Source: an uncultured Alphaproteobacteria bacterium
GTDB lineage: Bacteria; Pseudomonadota; Alphaproteobacteria; HIMB59; GCA-002718135
DNA: 64,000 nt
NCBI GenBank assembly: GCA_902615625.1
Contig: CACMPM010000003.1
Location: forward strand, 16,001-80,000
Direction: 5' to 3'
Under the pieces are notes generated by a model that ran no database searches, was not told the DNA's origin, and saw only the letters and a list, made by a program, of their open reading frames with translations. The translations under genes and the position numbers were made by a program. The stretch's first letter is position 1. Each line of letters opens with the position of its first letter. Of the stretch, positions 19,155 to 27,504 are shown piece by piece.

Positions 19155-20498
19155 TTAAAAATAGTCTTCTAATTTTAAATTTTCACTTTCAAATGTTATA
19201 TAATTTTCAAATTTATTCAATTTATAAATATATAAATTTGGAGTTAATTCTGTAATGTCTAAATATTCCCATATGTTTTTATTGTAAAGTTCAAATAAAG
19301 GATTTTCACAGATATGGACTACATCAATTTTTTTTTCAAGAGCCAATATGATTGATGTAGTGGCTCCAATAAAGATAGAAAATTTATTTCCCTTATTATC
19401 AAATTTATCAGAATATTTATTTAATATTTTATTCAATTCTTTTTCTAATTTTATATGTTTTGTTGAATTTAGCTTTGACGGATGATTTCTTATAATTAAA
19501 CTATTCAGTGAGTAATTTTTTGATTTTTTTAAAAAATATTCTAGTTGATTTGAGATTTTCTTTATAGAGTTTAAAAAATATGGAAAGAATATAAAACCAT
19601 CAATTTTTTCATTATTATTTTTTCTATATCTAAATGAAGGTATCATTTCTATTCTATTTTCAGGCCAATTTAAATATTTTACAAGATAATTATATTGAGA
19701 AGATCCACTTACTTTTAAAATATCTGGAGCTCCATTTCTATATATCATATTAAGAGGTAAAGGGAGCAGTGCTGAATGACTAAAACCGATTGTTTTAATT
19801 TCTTTATTTAAATTTTTTATATTATTAAATACAATATTTTGAAATGGCTGGCCCTCATATGGTATAATTATTTTGCTATAATCAATATTTTTATAATCAT
19901 TAATGATAAAATCTGAAACAATATTTCCAAAAATTGTTAAAGAAGAAAAATAATGTAAAATTTTAGAAAAAGAAATTCCATTTTCTATAGATAATGAAAT
20001 AAAAGTTAATATAAATTTATATAATTTAATAAAAAAATTTGTTTTGGTTCTATATATTAATTTTGTATTATTTATATTTACTTCAGGCAATTTTTTATCA
20101 AGATATATCAAATACCACAAAACTCCTTCTGTTTCATTGTTTTGTAATTGAAAATATCTATCTTTATAAAAACCATTTATAAAATCTTTTTCTTTAGCCC
20201 ATGAAATTATTACTGTATTAAATTTTTTTTTTAACGAATAATCAATTAAAATATAATTGAAACAATTTAATACTGACAAAATATACTTTATTTTGATAAT
20301 CACATTTTTTAAAAAAAAACGATAAGGGTTTATTTTAAATATTAATTTTCCATAGCCTGGTGTTTCTGCCCAAGGTGTTAAATAGCATAATGAACTTTTT
20401 GCAGTATCAATACCTTTATTACTTATTAAATTTAAATAATTTAATGAATATTTTAGAAGATTTATCTGAGTTATTTCCTCATCTTGATATTTTTTCAT
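19155..20498 (-). CDS. uncharacterised surface-carbohydrate protein, probable GT-B fold
   Basis: I do not recognise a named family with certainty. The 447-residue protein has no signal peptide and alternates short alpha/beta segments like a GT-B transferase. IGFSHSALLPLPLN near 237-250, GAPDILKVSGSSQYNYL near 257-273 and a later SIFIGATTSIILALEKKID resemble uncharacterised surface-carbohydrate biosynthesis proteins with a capsule-transferase-like C-terminus. It lies between the SDR/radical SAM group and the CDP-sugar cassette and overlaps the upstream SDR by four bases. A role as glycosyltransferase for one of the unusual sugars is inferred from context. Confidence 0.55.
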   Translation of the reverse strand: MKKYQDEEITQINLLKYSLNYLNLISNKGIDTAKSSLCYLTPWAETPGYGKLIFKINPYRFFLKNVIIKIKYILSVLNCFNYILIDYSLKKKFNTVIISWAKEKDFINGFYKDRYFQLQNNETEGVLWYLIYLDKKLPEVNINNTKLIYRTKTNFFIKLYKFILTFISLSIENGISFSKILHYFSSLTIFGNIVSDFIINDYKNIDYSKIIIPYEGQPFQNIVFNNIKNLNKEIKTIGFSHSALLPLPLNMIYRNGAPDILKVSGSSQYNYLVKYLNWPENRIEMIPSFRYRKNNNEKIDGFIFFPYFLNSIKKISNQLEYFLKKSKNYSLNSLIIRNHPSKLNSTKHIKLEKELNKILNKYSDKFDNKGNKFSIFIGATTSIILALEKKIDVVHICENPLFELYNKNIWEYLDITELTPNLYIYKLNKFENYITFESENLKLEDYF

Positions 20499-21214
20499 TC
20501 CCCACCGGCAACAGTCACAGTTTCTAAATTTACAAATGTATTTTTATTTGATGAAAGATAATAAATTATTTCAATTATTTCTTCAGGTTTTGCTATTTTT
20601 TTTATAGGTATAAGCCCAATTCTTTTTTTCATATTTTTTTTATCTATTTTGTTATGTAACTTAGTGTCAATTAATCCAAGTCTAAGATTATTAATAAATA
20701 TATTATCTTTTGAAATTTTTTTGAAATATTGAGGAACAAATTCTGATGCATACTTTGATAAACTGTAATTATAATTATTAATTCCACCACCAAATTTAAC
20801 ACCAATACTAGATATGTTAAGAATTCTGCCAAATTTAATTTTTTTCATATAATCTATATTTAATTTTATCACTGCTTGAGGAAATAAAAAATTAACAACA
20901 AAATTATTTATAGTTTCTTTTATATTTGTTTCAACATACGTCTTATTGTCAACATATCCAATCAAATTAATTATTGAGCTAACTTTATAGTTGAATTTTG
21001 ATTTAATAATATTTTCAAAGTCTTCAATATTTTCTTTAGTTGCATCAAATTTTATCAGAGATATTTGATTATTGTATTTTTTTTTAAGTAAATTTAATTT
21101 TTTAATATTTTGACAATAGTGTGCTAAAATATCAATTTTTTTAGTTAGAAGGTATTCAGTTAGTTTAATACCAATATCAGAACTCGCTCCCAATATTAGA
21201 TATCTATTTTTCAT
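20495..21214 (-). CDS. classical SDR oxidoreductase
   Basis: This short-chain dehydrogenase of 239 residues has the cofactor motif GASSDIG at 9-15, catalytic Ser135/Ser136 in NISSIG and Tyr150-x3-Lys154. FabG-like proteins share this layout, but the terminal segment and overlaps with the radical SAM gene (11 bases) and the unknown GT-like gene (four bases) tie it to the glycan pathway. It could reduce a keto group made by the radical SAM enzyme or by the aldolases further upstream. The substrate is unknown. Confidence 0.85.
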   Translation of the reverse strand: MKNRYLILGASSDIGIKLTEYLLTKKIDILAHYCQNIKKLNLLKKKYNNQISLIKFDATKENIEDFENIIKSKFNYKVSSIINLIGYVDNKTYVETNIKETINNFVVNFLFPQAVIKLNIDYMKKIKFGRILNISSIGVKFGGGINNYNYSLSKYASEFVPQYFKKISKDNIFINNLRLGLIDTKLHNKIDKKNMKKRIGLIPIKKIAKPEEIIEIIYYLSSNKNTFVNLETVTVAGGE

Positions 21215-22100
21215 TTAATTGAGAAAATGCATTGGCATGTTTTTTTCCTATAAGAGTACCTTTGACATCACATAAATTACATGGACTAAAGTTTCTATTA
21301 CCTTTATTTAATAATTTTCTACCAACATTTGCAAATTTTGAAGTCCATATTTCTTTAAAGGATTGGAATTTTAAATTTCCTAACACTCTTTTTTTTCCCC
21401 AATCATGAGGGCACATTAAAACATCACCATTATAGTCTAAAAAAAATGTATATGAAGGATAGTAGCAAGGATCTTTTAACGCAACATTAGTAGCTGGAAT
21501 TTTATGTTCTGCATTTTCCATCATACCAGCCCTATTGCTAATAGTTATTCCAAAATCATCTTCAGGGGGAAGATATCTATGCCTAATGACAAAATTTTCA
21601 TCGTCTATATTACATTCTTTTTGAAGATTTTCGAATTTATATACATCTTCAATTCCATCGTATACTGAAATAAGTAGCACATCTAAACCAGATTCATATA
21701 ATTTAAGTAATCTTTTTTTGTTTAAAACATCTCCATTAGTTACCATTTCTATTTTACAATGTGGTAAATGATTTTTAATTAAAGTTATTAGATTAAATAT
21801 ATTCTTATCTAACAATGGTTCTACAAAACCTGAAAATCTTATTATATTTTCATAATTATATTCTTTTAATTCCATAACTAATTTTTCTAACATTTCAGTA
21901 CTTATAAATTCTTTCACATCTTCATAGTTAGGATCACTTCTAGGACAAAAAGAACACTTTCTATTACATGTTCCTGATTCACTTATTTCTATCTCAGAAG
22001 GTAACGGGATATTTGTACCTGGAATATATTGAAAATTCTTATTTGTTTTATCAGACTTTATTTTGATATAAGGGTCAAGAAAATTTACTTTTTTAGTCAT
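21204..22100 (-). CDS. radical SAM protein with SPASM-like C-terminus
   Basis: This 298-residue protein binds a 4Fe-4S cluster through Cys45-x3-Cys49-x2-Cys52 and should cleave S-adenosylmethionine to start radical chemistry. A C-terminal cysteine set (212, 230, 274, 277) with a DYNGDVLMCPHDW segment resembles a SPASM or twitch auxiliary-cluster domain. Such proteins act as sugar dehydrogenases, dehydratases, epimerases or peptide modifiers. Here it is followed by an SDR with an 11-base overlap and preceded by a HAD phosphatase, so a carbohydrate substrate is likely. No precursor peptide gene is visible. The reaction is not predictable from the sequence alone. Confidence 0.85.
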   Translation of the reverse strand: MTKKVNFLDPYIKIKSDKTNKNFQYIPGTNIPLPSEIEISESGTCNRKCSFCPRSDPNYEDVKEFISTEMLEKLVMELKEYNYENIIRFSGFVEPLLDKNIFNLITLIKNHLPHCKIEMVTNGDVLNKKRLLKLYESGLDVLLISVYDGIEDVYKFENLQKECNIDDENFVIRHRYLPPEDDFGITISNRAGMMENAEHKIPATNVALKDPCYYPSYTFFLDYNGDVLMCPHDWGKKRVLGNLKFQSFKEIWTSKFANVGRKLLNKGNRNFSPCNLCDVKGTLIGKKHANAFSQLNEK

Positions 22101-22104
22101 TTGT

Positions 22105-22770
22105 TTATCTATTTATAGAAGAAATAAATTCTTTCAATGAATTAAAATTTGGTATCTTGTTAATTCTACAAAAATCCTCCCAATTTGATAGTTCTGTCCA
22201 CGAAGAAATAAAAATAAAATCTATATTATTATTTGATGACGATATGTAGTCATATTTGCTATCACCAAAGTATAGTGCTGGAAATAATATTTTTTTATTT
22301 ATTATGTTTTCTTTAAAGATTTTATCCTTATTCTTTGGACTACCATAAATATTATTATTAAAATATTTTCTAATATCAATTAATTTAGTAATCTCAATTA
22401 ACTCGTCTTGATCACTACCAGATACAATATGCAAATTTTTATGATTTAATAAATTTAAAATTGAATTGTATTGTTCAAATTTTTCAGCTTTAATAATTTT
22501 ATTTACAACACAATTTGAATATTGTTTTAAAATATCTTGATATTTTAAATCGTAATTAGATATTTTTAAAATTTCATCAAAAAAATACTTAAATTTTATA
22601 TGTCTTGATATCCCACCATTTTGTTGATGATATAAGACTAATTTATCCGCAAAATCTTTACCATATTTTTTCGACACATCTCTAAAACAATTTGATTTTA
22701 TTTTATTGGAATTAATTAAAACACCATCAAAATCAAATATAAGAGTTTTATACTCTGTAATTTTTAACAT
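22105..22770 (-). CDS. HAD-superfamily hydrolase (phosphatase)
   Basis: This is a haloacid-dehalogenase-type phosphatase with the nucleophile pair Asp13-x-Asp15 in IFDFDGVLI, a middle VSGSDQ segment supplying the second motif, and FGDSKYD as the metal-binding third motif. I take the ATG at 22770 as start (221 residues); a TTG at 22791 would add seven residues and a longer overlap with the KdsB-like gene. In ulosonic-acid pathways a HAD phosphatase removes phosphate before CMP activation, as KdsC does for KDO, and its coupling to a KdsB-like gene fits that. It could also be a beta-phosphoglucomutase-like enzyme. Confidence 0.82.
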   Translation of the reverse strand: MLKITEYKTLIFDFDGVLINSNKIKSNCFRDVSKKYGKDFADKLVLYHQQNGGISRHIKFKYFFDEILKISNYDLKYQDILKQYSNCVVNKIIKAEKFEQYNSILNLLNHKNLHIVSGSDQDELIEITKLIDIRKYFNNNIYGSPKNKDKIFKENIINKKILFPALYFGDSKYDYISSSNNNIDFIFISSWTELSNWEDFCRINKIPNFNSLKEFISSINR

Positions 22771-23491
22771 TAAGCAACAATTTTTTAACAAGTTTTAAAT
22801 CTTTTAAGGTATCAACTGCCTGAGAAGATTTTTTCAACCTTACCATTTTTATAGAAAGACCTAAGTCAAAAAATCTCAATATTTCAATATCTTCTATGAA
22901 CTCAGTTTTGGATTTTTTACCAAATTTTTTAAATAATTTTAATTCATTTTTATTATAAGCATAGATACAAACCTGTTTTAAAAAGTTTGTTTTTGAAATT
23001 TTTGATTTTGATCCTGGCACTTCCGCTCTTGACATATAAATTAATTCATCATCTTCACTTACAACAACTTTGGGTATATTAGTATTTTTTTGATTTTCGT
23101 ATTTGGATAATTTGCAATAAGCATTTATTATTTTATTTGGATATTTTTTTTTATAATCAATTACCTTTTTAATATCTTTATAGTTAAGCAAAGGTTCATC
23201 GCCCTGAACATTTACAATAATTTTTGCATCAATTTTTTTTGAAGCTTCAGCAACTCTATCTGTTCCTGTTAAGTTTTTTGAACTAGTTAAAATACAATTA
23301 TAATTAAATTTTTTAACAATTTTTTTTATTTTTATACTATCTGTAGCAATAAAAACTTTATCTTTGTCAACAGCTTTAGCGCAAATATCAGCTACTCTTA
23401 TTACCATTGGTTTACCATATATATCAACTAAAGGCTTTCCTGGAAATCTTGATGATTTATATCTTGCTGGTATTACAATAGCTATACTCAT
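22748..23491 (-). CDS. KdsB-like CMP-ulosonate cytidylyltransferase
   Basis: This 247-residue protein belongs to the 3-deoxy-manno-octulosonate cytidylyltransferase family. It has the CTP-binding IPARYKSSRFPGKPL at about 7-21, NVQGDEPLL near 93-101 and a GTDRVAEA stretch. KdsB activates KDO as CMP-KDO for LPS core. Here it sits inside a cassette with aldolases and dehydrogenases, which suggests a KDO-like acid dedicated to this glycan. That it is the cell's only KdsB cannot be excluded. Its stop overlaps the HAD gene and its start lies three bases from the aldolase fusion gene. Confidence 0.85.
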   Translation of the reverse strand: MSIAIVIPARYKSSRFPGKPLVDIYGKPMVIRVADICAKAVDKDKVFIATDSIKIKKIVKKFNYNCILTSSKNLTGTDRVAEASKKIDAKIIVNVQGDEPLLNYKDIKKVIDYKKKYPNKIINAYCKLSKYENQKNTNIPKVVVSEDDELIYMSRAEVPGSKSKISKTNFLKQVCIYAYNKNELKLFKKFGKKSKTEFIEDIEILRFFDLGLSIKMVRLKKSSQAVDTLKDLKLVKKLLLNVKNYRV

Positions 23492-23494
23492 AAA

Positions 23495-25105
23495 CTATTG
23501 ATTTAACCCATATAGTGATAATTTTTTTAAATTAAAATTTGTATTTGTTACTGATATTAATTCTATATTCTTATTAATTTTTTTAAATTCCTTGAACACT
23601 ATTTCACTTTCTTCTCTTCTTGGGTCAGAAGTTTCATAACCATCAAAACCAGCTAAATAAATTTTTGAAACTTTAGATGCTGCTAAAAAAGCAAGCACAT
23701 AACCAACTACTAGTAAATTTGGAAGTGTGCAGAATTTATTATTAATTTTAAATTCTTTAGATGATATTTTTAATCCGTAGTCATAAATTATATTGAATTT
23801 ATTTTTTTTTATAAATGTATTTGGCAACATAGAGTAAGGTATAATAAAAGGTGTTTTAATTTTATTATAAATCTTATAATCAATGTTTAGTCTTGTAGGG
23901 TGGCAGGCAGCTCTCAAAGTAACATATTTTTCGTCTATTACTTTTTTACAGTTTAATGCAATAGTTGATATATTATTTTTTTTAACAAAATTTACAACTT
24001 CATATTTATTTAACTCTAAATTAGGACCAGGGCCTAAAACTAGAACTTCTTTGTTTTTTATAAAACTTGGCTTTTTAATTACTCCTGTTACTTTAGTTTT
24101 AAAAAAATTATTTGCACCTAAAATTGTATTAGGATTATATTTTTTTCCTCCATTATTTTTTAGATTATTAATTGCCAGAAAAATATCTTCAGCTTCATAT
24201 CTGTTATCAGATAACATTTGCTGAATATATGTAGGGTGTATTGAGTATTTTCCTGATAAATAATAATATATATTTGTACCCCAAGCATATTTTTTTTTTA
24301 ATTCAAAAAAAAAGTTATCTAAAAGGTTTTGTAAGATATTTAGTTTTTTTTCTGGCCGACTAAAAGATTTTATTTCATTAATTATATATTCTGTCTTTAA
24401 ATTACCAGGTCCTCTTCCCATACCACAAACTGTTGAATCAATATACTCAATACCCTGACTTATACAAAATAAAGAGTTTTCAAGAGCTCTTGACATATTA
24501 TCATGAAAATGAAAACCGATAGGTTTGCTCCATAACTTTTTTGAATTATAAATTATTTTATTAATTTTACTTTTATCTAAATTACCTAAACTATCTGCAA
24601 AATAAAGGACATCTATTTTTGTAGTATTTAAATAACTAATTTTGTTTAATAGTACATCAGTACTATATTCTGAAATCTGCATTAAATTTACAAACACTTT
24701 TAATTTTTTATTTTTTAAAAAATCTATCGTTTTTTTTAATTTTGCAACTTCGTGTTCATGAGCAGCGATCCTAACAAAAGAAATTTCTGATTTTACATTA
24801 CTTGGAAATAATTTTTTTAAAACACTTAATGAATTATTAATTATTTCGCTTGCATTTATCATTATACCCAGATTAATATTTTTTCTATTTGTCAAACTAC
24901 TAATAAACTTATCTGTAGAGAATGCAGTTGGCCCTTTTGATCCTTCTATATCAAGAGATCTATAACCAATTTCTACATAATCAATATCTAAATTTTTCAT
25001 TGTTAGTAAATATTCTTCGATTAGGTCATTTTTAAAATTCCAATTATTATAGTATCCGCCATCTCTTAACGTACAATCAAGAATCTTAATTTTATTTTCT
25101 GGCAT
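23495..25105 (-). CDS. DRE-TIM aldolase fused to an unassigned C-terminal domain
   Basis: Residues 1-340 form a pyruvate-aldolase-type TIM barrel of the HMGL/4-hydroxy-2-oxovalerate aldolase family: LDCTLRDGG at 9-17 supplies metal and catalytic residues (Asp10, Arg14, Asp15) and His199-x-His201 the other metal ligands. Residues 350-536 are a second alpha/beta domain with VLGPGPNLE near 356-364 and IYLAGFDGYE near 494-503. These recall MptE/DUF115-like or GT42-like nucleotide-binding proteins, a weak resemblance. The enzyme probably joins pyruvate or another 2-oxo acid to an aldehyde to extend a carbon chain. It overlaps the 2-hydroxyacid dehydrogenase gene by 14 bases. The substrate is unknown. 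Confidence 0.78.
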   Translation of the reverse strand: MPENKIKILDCTLRDGGYYNNWNFKNDLIEEYLLTMKNLDIDYVEIGYRSLDIEGSKGPTAFSTDKFISSLTNRKNINLGIMINASEIINNSLSVLKKLFPSNVKSEISFVRIAAHEHEVAKLKKTIDFLKNKKLKVFVNLMQISEYSTDVLLNKISYLNTTKIDVLYFADSLGNLDKSKINKIIYNSKKLWSKPIGFHFHDNMSRALENSLFCISQGIEYIDSTVCGMGRGPGNLKTEYIINEIKSFSRPEKKLNILQNLLDNFFFELKKKYAWGTNIYYYLSGKYSIHPTYIQQMLSDNRYEAEDIFLAINNLKNNGGKKYNPNTILGANNFFKTKVTGVIKKPSFIKNKEVLVLGPGPNLELNKYEVVNFVKKNNISTIALNCKKVIDEKYVTLRAACHPTRLNIDYKIYNKIKTPFIIPYSMLPNTFIKKNKFNIIYDYGLKISSKEFKINNKFCTLPNLLVVGYVLAFLAASKVSKIYLAGFDGYETSDPRREESEIVFKEFKKINKNIELISVTNTNFNLKKLSLYGLNQ

Positions 25106-26048
25106 CTAGGATAACATTTTTAGGGTTTTTATTATTCAAAAGGTTCAAAGCATTTATAGATATTTTTTTTCTCATCTCGGTATAGGATTGTTTTGAATAA
25201 TATGATGTATGAGGATTTATAATAATTCTTGTTCTTAGACTTTTATCATTAATCCAACTATATATTAATTTACTTTTTTTTGGTGGTTCTTCCGAAAGAA
25301 CATCTAAAAAAATAGAATCAATTTTTTTCGATTTAATTGGAACATAAAAGTCATCAATATTTTCAATTAACCCTCCTCTTGCAGAATTTATTAGTGAAGA
25401 ACCTTTTTTCATTTTTGAAATAAATTTTTTATTTATTAAACCTTTATTAGATGAATCTAGTGAACAATTTACTGATACTATGTCTGAAAATCTAGCTATT
25501 TCTTCTATATTTTCTACCCTTCTAGATTTAATAACTTTATCATAACCTTCTTCCTTAAATGGATCATAAAATATAGTATTAAAACCGATGTAATTTAATT
25601 TTTTTATTAGTAAAGATCCTATTCTGCCTACTCCAATTATTCCAACAGTTGTATTTGAATTTCTTTTAATTTTATTTATTGTATTTTCTTGCCAATCTAA
25701 TGGCATTTGTTTAGCTATTCCATTGTATTGAAATATACCTCTTGAAAAACACAGGGCAACACTTAAGCAAGTATCTGATACTTCGTCAGCCCCATAATCA
25801 GGATTATTGCAAAATAGAAGTTTTCTTTTCTTAATTTGTTCTAAATCTATATTTTCATAGCCAACACCATATCTTAGTATTGCCTTTAAATTTGGAAAAT
25901 TATCTAAGTATTTTTTATTTATATCTTTGTGCCAAACTAGAAGTATTGAAATATTTTTATCTTTTATATTATTAGTAAGTTTATTTTTTAATATTTTTTT
26001 CTCAATGTGCGGGTTTGAAATATAATCTGTAATGAATACTTTTGACAT
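25092..26048 (-). CDS. D-isomer-specific 2-hydroxyacid dehydrogenase
   Basis: This NAD-dependent enzyme of 318 residues interconverts 2-oxo and D-2-hydroxy acids. The dinucleotide motif GVGRIG is at 139-144. The catalytic triad is Arg224 in NSARGG, a Glu near 253 and His280 in NPHTS. In the middle of an aldolase-rich glycan cassette it probably reduces a 2-oxo acid intermediate or oxidises a hydroxyacid branch such as glycerate or phosphoglycerate. Serine biosynthesis (SerA) is less likely because no regulatory domain follows. It starts with ATG at 26048, overlapping the stop of the HpaI-like gene by one base. Confidence 0.87.
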   Translation of the reverse strand: MSKVFITDYISNPHIEKKILKNKLTNNIKDKNISILLVWHKDINKKYLDNFPNLKAILRYGVGYENIDLEQIKKRKLLFCNNPDYGADEVSDTCLSVALCFSRGIFQYNGIAKQMPLDWQENTINKIKRNSNTTVGIIGVGRIGSLLIKKLNYIGFNTIFYDPFKEEGYDKVIKSRRVENIEEIARFSDIVSVNCSLDSSNKGLINKKFISKMKKGSSLINSARGGLIENIDDFYVPIKSKKIDSIFLDVLSEEPPKKSKLIYSWINDKSLRTRIIINPHTSYYSKQSYTEMRKKISINALNLLNNKNPKNVILDARK

Positions 26049-26815
26049 TATTTATTAATACTTTTTACAATTTTTGAATATGAATCTCTTAACATCTCAC
26101 AATCAACTAAGTGTACAAGGTATCTTAATCCAATATCTTTATAATAATTAATCTTCTCTATACTATTTGAAATAGTCCCAACATGTTTATTATACTTATC
26201 TGCGATTTTCACAATCTCTTTAACAATATTAATTATCTGCTTATCTTCTATTTGGCCGGGAATATTTAAAGATTTAGAGAGATCAAATAATCCAATAAAA
26301 AAAATGTCAACTTCTTTAAATTTACAAAAATTCTCTATATTTTCAAAAGCTTTTATAGATTCTATGTTTATAATATTGAGAGTATTGTTATTAGCTTTAT
26401 TCATTAAATTTTTTGCATTTTCAATTGAATACCCTCCGGCTCGTGTAAATGGTGAAAAACCTCTATCACCATTAGGTGGAAACTTCGAAAATTTTATTAT
26501 TTTTTTTACATCATCAGTATTTTCAACATTTGGAATCTGAATTCCATGAGAGCCAATATCGAGAGCATTCTGAATATCTGCTTTTATAATATCTCCAACT
26601 CTTATGATAGGAGATACTGAGTTACTTTCACATGCAATAATCATTTCTTGAGCTGTCTCAAAAGTTAAAGGTCCGTGCTCTCTATCTAAAATAATAAAAT
26701 CTAATCCAGAATTTGAAAGTATATCTACTACTATTGTTGAAGGAATAATTGACCATGTTCCAATAACAGGTTTTTTATTAGAAAGTTTTTCTTTAATATA
26801 ATTTTTCTTAAGCAT
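26048..26815 (-). CDS. HpcH/HpaI-family class II aldolase
   Basis: This 255-residue metal-dependent pyruvate aldolase carries LDREHGP near 43-49 with the catalytic His, GDRGFSPFTRA near 117-127 with a conserved Arg, and FIGLFDLSKSL near 175-185 with the metal-binding Asp. Family members cleave or form 4-hydroxy-2-oxo acids such as 2,4-dihydroxyhept-2-enedioate or 2-keto-3-deoxy sugar acids. With the DRE-TIM aldolase next door, the cassette has two distinct pyruvate-aldol enzymes. It shares a one-base overlap with the genes on either side. The aldehyde partner is unknown, perhaps made by the GAPDH-like enzyme. Confidence 0.87.
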   Translation of the reverse strand: MLKKNYIKEKLSNKKPVIGTWSIIPSTIVVDILSNSGLDFIILDREHGPLTFETAQEMIIACESNSVSPIIRVGDIIKADIQNALDIGSHGIQIPNVENTDDVKKIIKFSKFPPNGDRGFSPFTRAGGYSIENAKNLMNKANNNTLNIINIESIKAFENIENFCKFKEVDIFFIGLFDLSKSLNIPGQIEDKQIINIVKEIVKIADKYNKHVGTISNSIEKINYYKDIGLRYLVHLVDCEMLRDSYSKIVKSINK

Positions 26816-27504
26816 TAGTTTTTAATCTTTAAAAATTTTTTTTTATTTTTATACAAATATTTAGCAAGTTCAAAGTCATATGAATTATCAATATCAAGTG
26901 AACTAAACGATGATGCTACATAAAAGTCTGGTTTTGTAGAAATTACATATCTGTTTCTTAAAAATTCTCTTTTTTTTGAAATAAAAAGTGCTCCACTTAT
27001 AGCATAAGTATTGGGCATATCTTGAGAATATTTATGCCAATTGCCCCAGCTATAATTTAGTGGGATTTTATTCTCACCAATTAAAAATTCATTAATTTTT
27101 GAAACTGCAACTAATCCGTTATATTTAGTATTTTTTTTATATTGTCTCAATGCAATTTCATAATCATCAAATAACGGTGTTGTTGTATGACACCACATAA
27201 GATTATCATTATTATTTATTGGAATATTACTCACAACATTATGAATCACATCACTCCACGGAGTTTTATTATTACAATATTTTTTGTCTCTTTTAATAAT
27301 CTCAATTCTCTTTTTAGTATATTGGTTGTTTAACTTAAGTTTCTCATTATCAGTTGAAATATAAATTTTTGAAATGGATTTAATTTTAATCAATTTGTCC
27401 AATAATATATCAAGTAGAGACTTATTGTTATAAAATTTTCTAAAGTTTTTAGACTTAACTCTCTCTGAAATATATTTAACTGGAATAACTGCAAAAAAGT
27501 TCAT
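26815..27504 (-). CDS. NeuA-like cytidylyltransferase
   Basis: This 229-residue nucleotidyltransferase of the CMP-acylneuraminate synthetase type has an N-terminal AVIPVKYISERVKSKN that replaces the usual R-x-GSK-R-x-KN loop but keeps the basic residues, then LDKLIKI and a later HTTTPLF in place of QPTSP. It is divergent from the two more typical NeuA proteins at 32139 and 41049. It may therefore activate a smaller acid or a polyol phosphate rather than a nonulosonic acid. It is coupled by a four-base overlap to the GAPDH-like gene upstream and by one base to the HpaI aldolase. Confidence 0.75.
   Translation of the reverse strand: MNFFAVIPVKYISERVKSKNFRKFYNNKSLLDILLDKLIKIKSISKIYISTDNEKLKLNNQYTKKRIEIIKRDKKYCNNKTPWSDVIHNVVSNIPINNNDNLMWCHTTTPLFDDYEIALRQYKKNTKYNGLVAVSKINEFLIGENKIPLNYSWGNWHKYSQDMPNTYAISGALFISKKREFLRNRYVISTKPDFYVASSFSSLDIDNSYDFELAKYLYKNKKKFLKIKN

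Noticed and set aside
22771..22791. Upstream TTG start for the HAD hydrolase
   Set aside because: An ATG at 22770 lies just before the conserved DFDG motif and needs a shorter overlap with the KdsB-like gene.
22748..23491. Reading the KdsB-like gene simply as housekeeping kdsB of LPS core
   Set aside because: Not excluded, but its coupling to two aldolases, a HAD phosphatase and dehydrogenases points to a dedicated pathway, so I left the gene symbol blank.
23883..24224. Open frame on the plus strand, 113 codons, hydrophobic
   Set aside because: It is antisense to the aldolase fusion gene; the hydrophobic look comes from reading Lys/Asn codons in reverse.
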